Below, piece by piece: positions 5,517 through 6,250 of a stretch of 6,250 nt of DNA. A program made the translations under genes and the position numbers. Below the pieces are notes generated by a model. The model was given only the letters and a program-made list of their open reading frames with translations, did not search any database and was not told where the DNA came from. This DNA is from Chloroflexota bacterium (GTDB lineage: Bacteria > Chloroflexota > Dehalococcoidia > SAR202 > UBA11138), in assembly GCA_022561955.1 (NCBI GenBank), contig JADFQF010000096.1, positions 1 to 6,250 on the forward strand, written 5' to 3'. The stretch's first letter is position 1. The number at the start of each line of letters is the position of its first letter.

Positions 5517-6212
5517 CTAAGAGCCTCTCGCCCTGCTCCAGGTGCGATTGGCCATGTCGACCTGGGAGCTTCGAAGGTACAGCGGCTCCAGCGTTATTGG
5601 GTCGTCGCGTTCGCCCGACTGTAGCCTGGAGTACCCGATGTGGGCGATGGTCCCGGCCCTGCGGGTAGGGGGCTGCATTTCCGATATGAACGCGTGCTCT
5701 CCATGCCTCTCGCGAACGGAGTCCGCCATCGCCGTCGCCTCTTCACCGCACAGAAGCGTGTTGCCGTCGATCTTGGCAAGGAACTCCTCGCTCGTAAGGA
5801 CCTCGTATTGGGGCCGCTCCAGGCTGGGCGCCGCGTCGAACCAGCCTACATACAGGCGGTCGCGCCCCGCGCTGATAACCGCGCATACCCTGCGGCCTAC
5901 GTTCAAATACGGCTGGGCCTCGGCGTCCAGGGTGCCCACCGACACCAGGGGTATCCCCAACGAGACCACCATGGTCTTCGCGGTGCTTATGCCGACTCGC
6001 AACGCGCTGAATCCCCCGGGGCCTCTCGCCACGAACATCGAGCTCAAGTCCGAGGTCTTCGTCCTACCACGGCGAAGGACCTCGCGAATGGCGGGCACGA
6101 GCTCCACCGAGTGGTTCCGCTCGGACCGCCACGTAATCTCCACCAGCGCAACCCCCTCTCTCGAGAGGGCCACCGAGGCGTACCTTGTGGATGTGTCGAT
6201 GGACAGCTCCAT
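5517..6212 (-). CDS. tsaB: tRNA t6A37 synthesis protein TsaB
   Basis: TsaB (YeaZ) is an inactive ASKHA-fold paralogue that pairs with TsaD and, with TsaE, transfers threonylcarbamoyl to A37 of ANN-decoding tRNAs in the cytoplasm. The 231 residues show the order expected: SIDTSTRYASVAL (4-16), RNHSVELVPAIREVL (32-46), ARGPGGFSALRVGISTAKTM (62-81), SVGTLDAEA (91-99) and the C-terminal DPITLEPLYLR (204-214). The middle motif differs from the common GPGSFTGLR by Gly for Ser and Ser-Ala for Thr-Gly. The usual DAR block is replaced by SAGRDRLYVGWF (114-125). The ATG at 6212 has AAGAGG (6218-6223) 5 nt upstream and is preceded directly by a TAG, which may close an upstream gene. Confidence 0.95.
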   Translation of the reverse strand: MELSIDTSTRYASVALSREGVALVEITWRSERNHSVELVPAIREVLRRGRTKTSDLSSMFVARGPGGFSALRVGISTAKTMVVSLGIPLVSVGTLDAEAQPYLNVGRRVCAVISAGRDRLYVGWFDAAPSLERPQYEVLTSEEFLAKIDGNTLLCGEEATAMADSVRERHGEHAFISEMQPPTRRAGTIAHIGYSRLQSGERDDPITLEPLYLRSSQVDMANRTWSRARGS

Positions 6213-6250
6213 CTACGCCTCTTGCCGGCCAAAGAACGCCGGCCTTATAG
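6213..6250 (-). CDS. Possible 3' end of an upstream gene
   Basis: On the minus strand the bases next to the tsaB ATG read TAG in a frame that is open to the window edge (11 codons, IRPAFFGRQEA). A stop abutting the next start is common inside operons, and tsaE or a similar gene could precede tsaB. Eleven codons are too few to name it, and the frame may be open by chance. Confidence 0.25.
   Translation of the reverse strand, partial: IRPAFFGRQEA
6224..6243. repeat. Short inverted repeat upstream of tsaB
   Basis: GCCGGC occurs twice, 8 nt apart. Each copy is itself a palindrome, so the pair can form a hairpin and also reads as a direct repeat (GCCGGCC twice). On the minus strand TATAAG (6249-6244) lies just upstream and could be a -10 for tsaB, but its -35 would be outside the window. 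Confidence 0.4.

Overview
This is a GC-rich bacterial window holding conserved housekeeping genes in compact, mostly minus-strand blocks, plus a short accessory-looking stretch on the left. I see no rRNA, tRNA, CRISPR array or transposase. The organism is most likely a member of Chloroflexota (Dehalococcoidia/SAR202-like). That is an inference from the secreted lipoprotein with Pro-Thr linkers, the gene set and the overall style, and no marker gene proves it.

Right to left on the minus strand: tsaB (5517-6212, t6A tRNA modification) and ndk (5449 down to 4996, nucleoside diphosphate kinase) form a probable operon. ndk ends tail-to-tail with the only plus-strand gene, rsfS (4647-5009, ribosome silencing factor), and the two coding regions overlap by 14 bp. 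Between rsfS and the divergent mnmA (3387-4493, tRNA 2-thiouridylase) lies a 153-bp intergenic region. It holds a near-perfect sigma-70 promoter for rsfS, placed so that transcription should begin at or next to the ATG, which implies a leaderless mRNA. A weaker promoter with the same geometry faces mnmA.

mnmA is followed by a DinB-fold protein gene (9-bp gap, with the mnmA stop forming part of the Shine-Dalgarno), rnhB (RNase HII) and yraN (UPF0102 nuclease-fold protein). rnhB and yraN are joined by a 4-bp TTGA stop/start overlap. This block combines tRNA thiolation, RNA/DNA hybrid removal and a nuclease-like protein often found beside rnhB.

Downstream of yraN, positions 1597-1787 hold no gene. 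They contain three perfect inverted repeats in about 100 bp and look like a small dispersed or MITE-like repeat. It abuts a 5'-truncated reading frame (1372-1653) that begins at a Fic/Doc-like DGNKR motif, probably the remnant of a toxin-type gene. Beyond that, the left end (1-1326) is filled by the N-terminal 442 codons of a large exported lipoprotein, whose 3' end lies outside the window. It has a signal peptide, a Pro-Thr linker, an LppX/LprG-like domain, a second (PT)n linker with a strong G-quadruplex motif on the template strand, and the start of a right-handed beta-helix.
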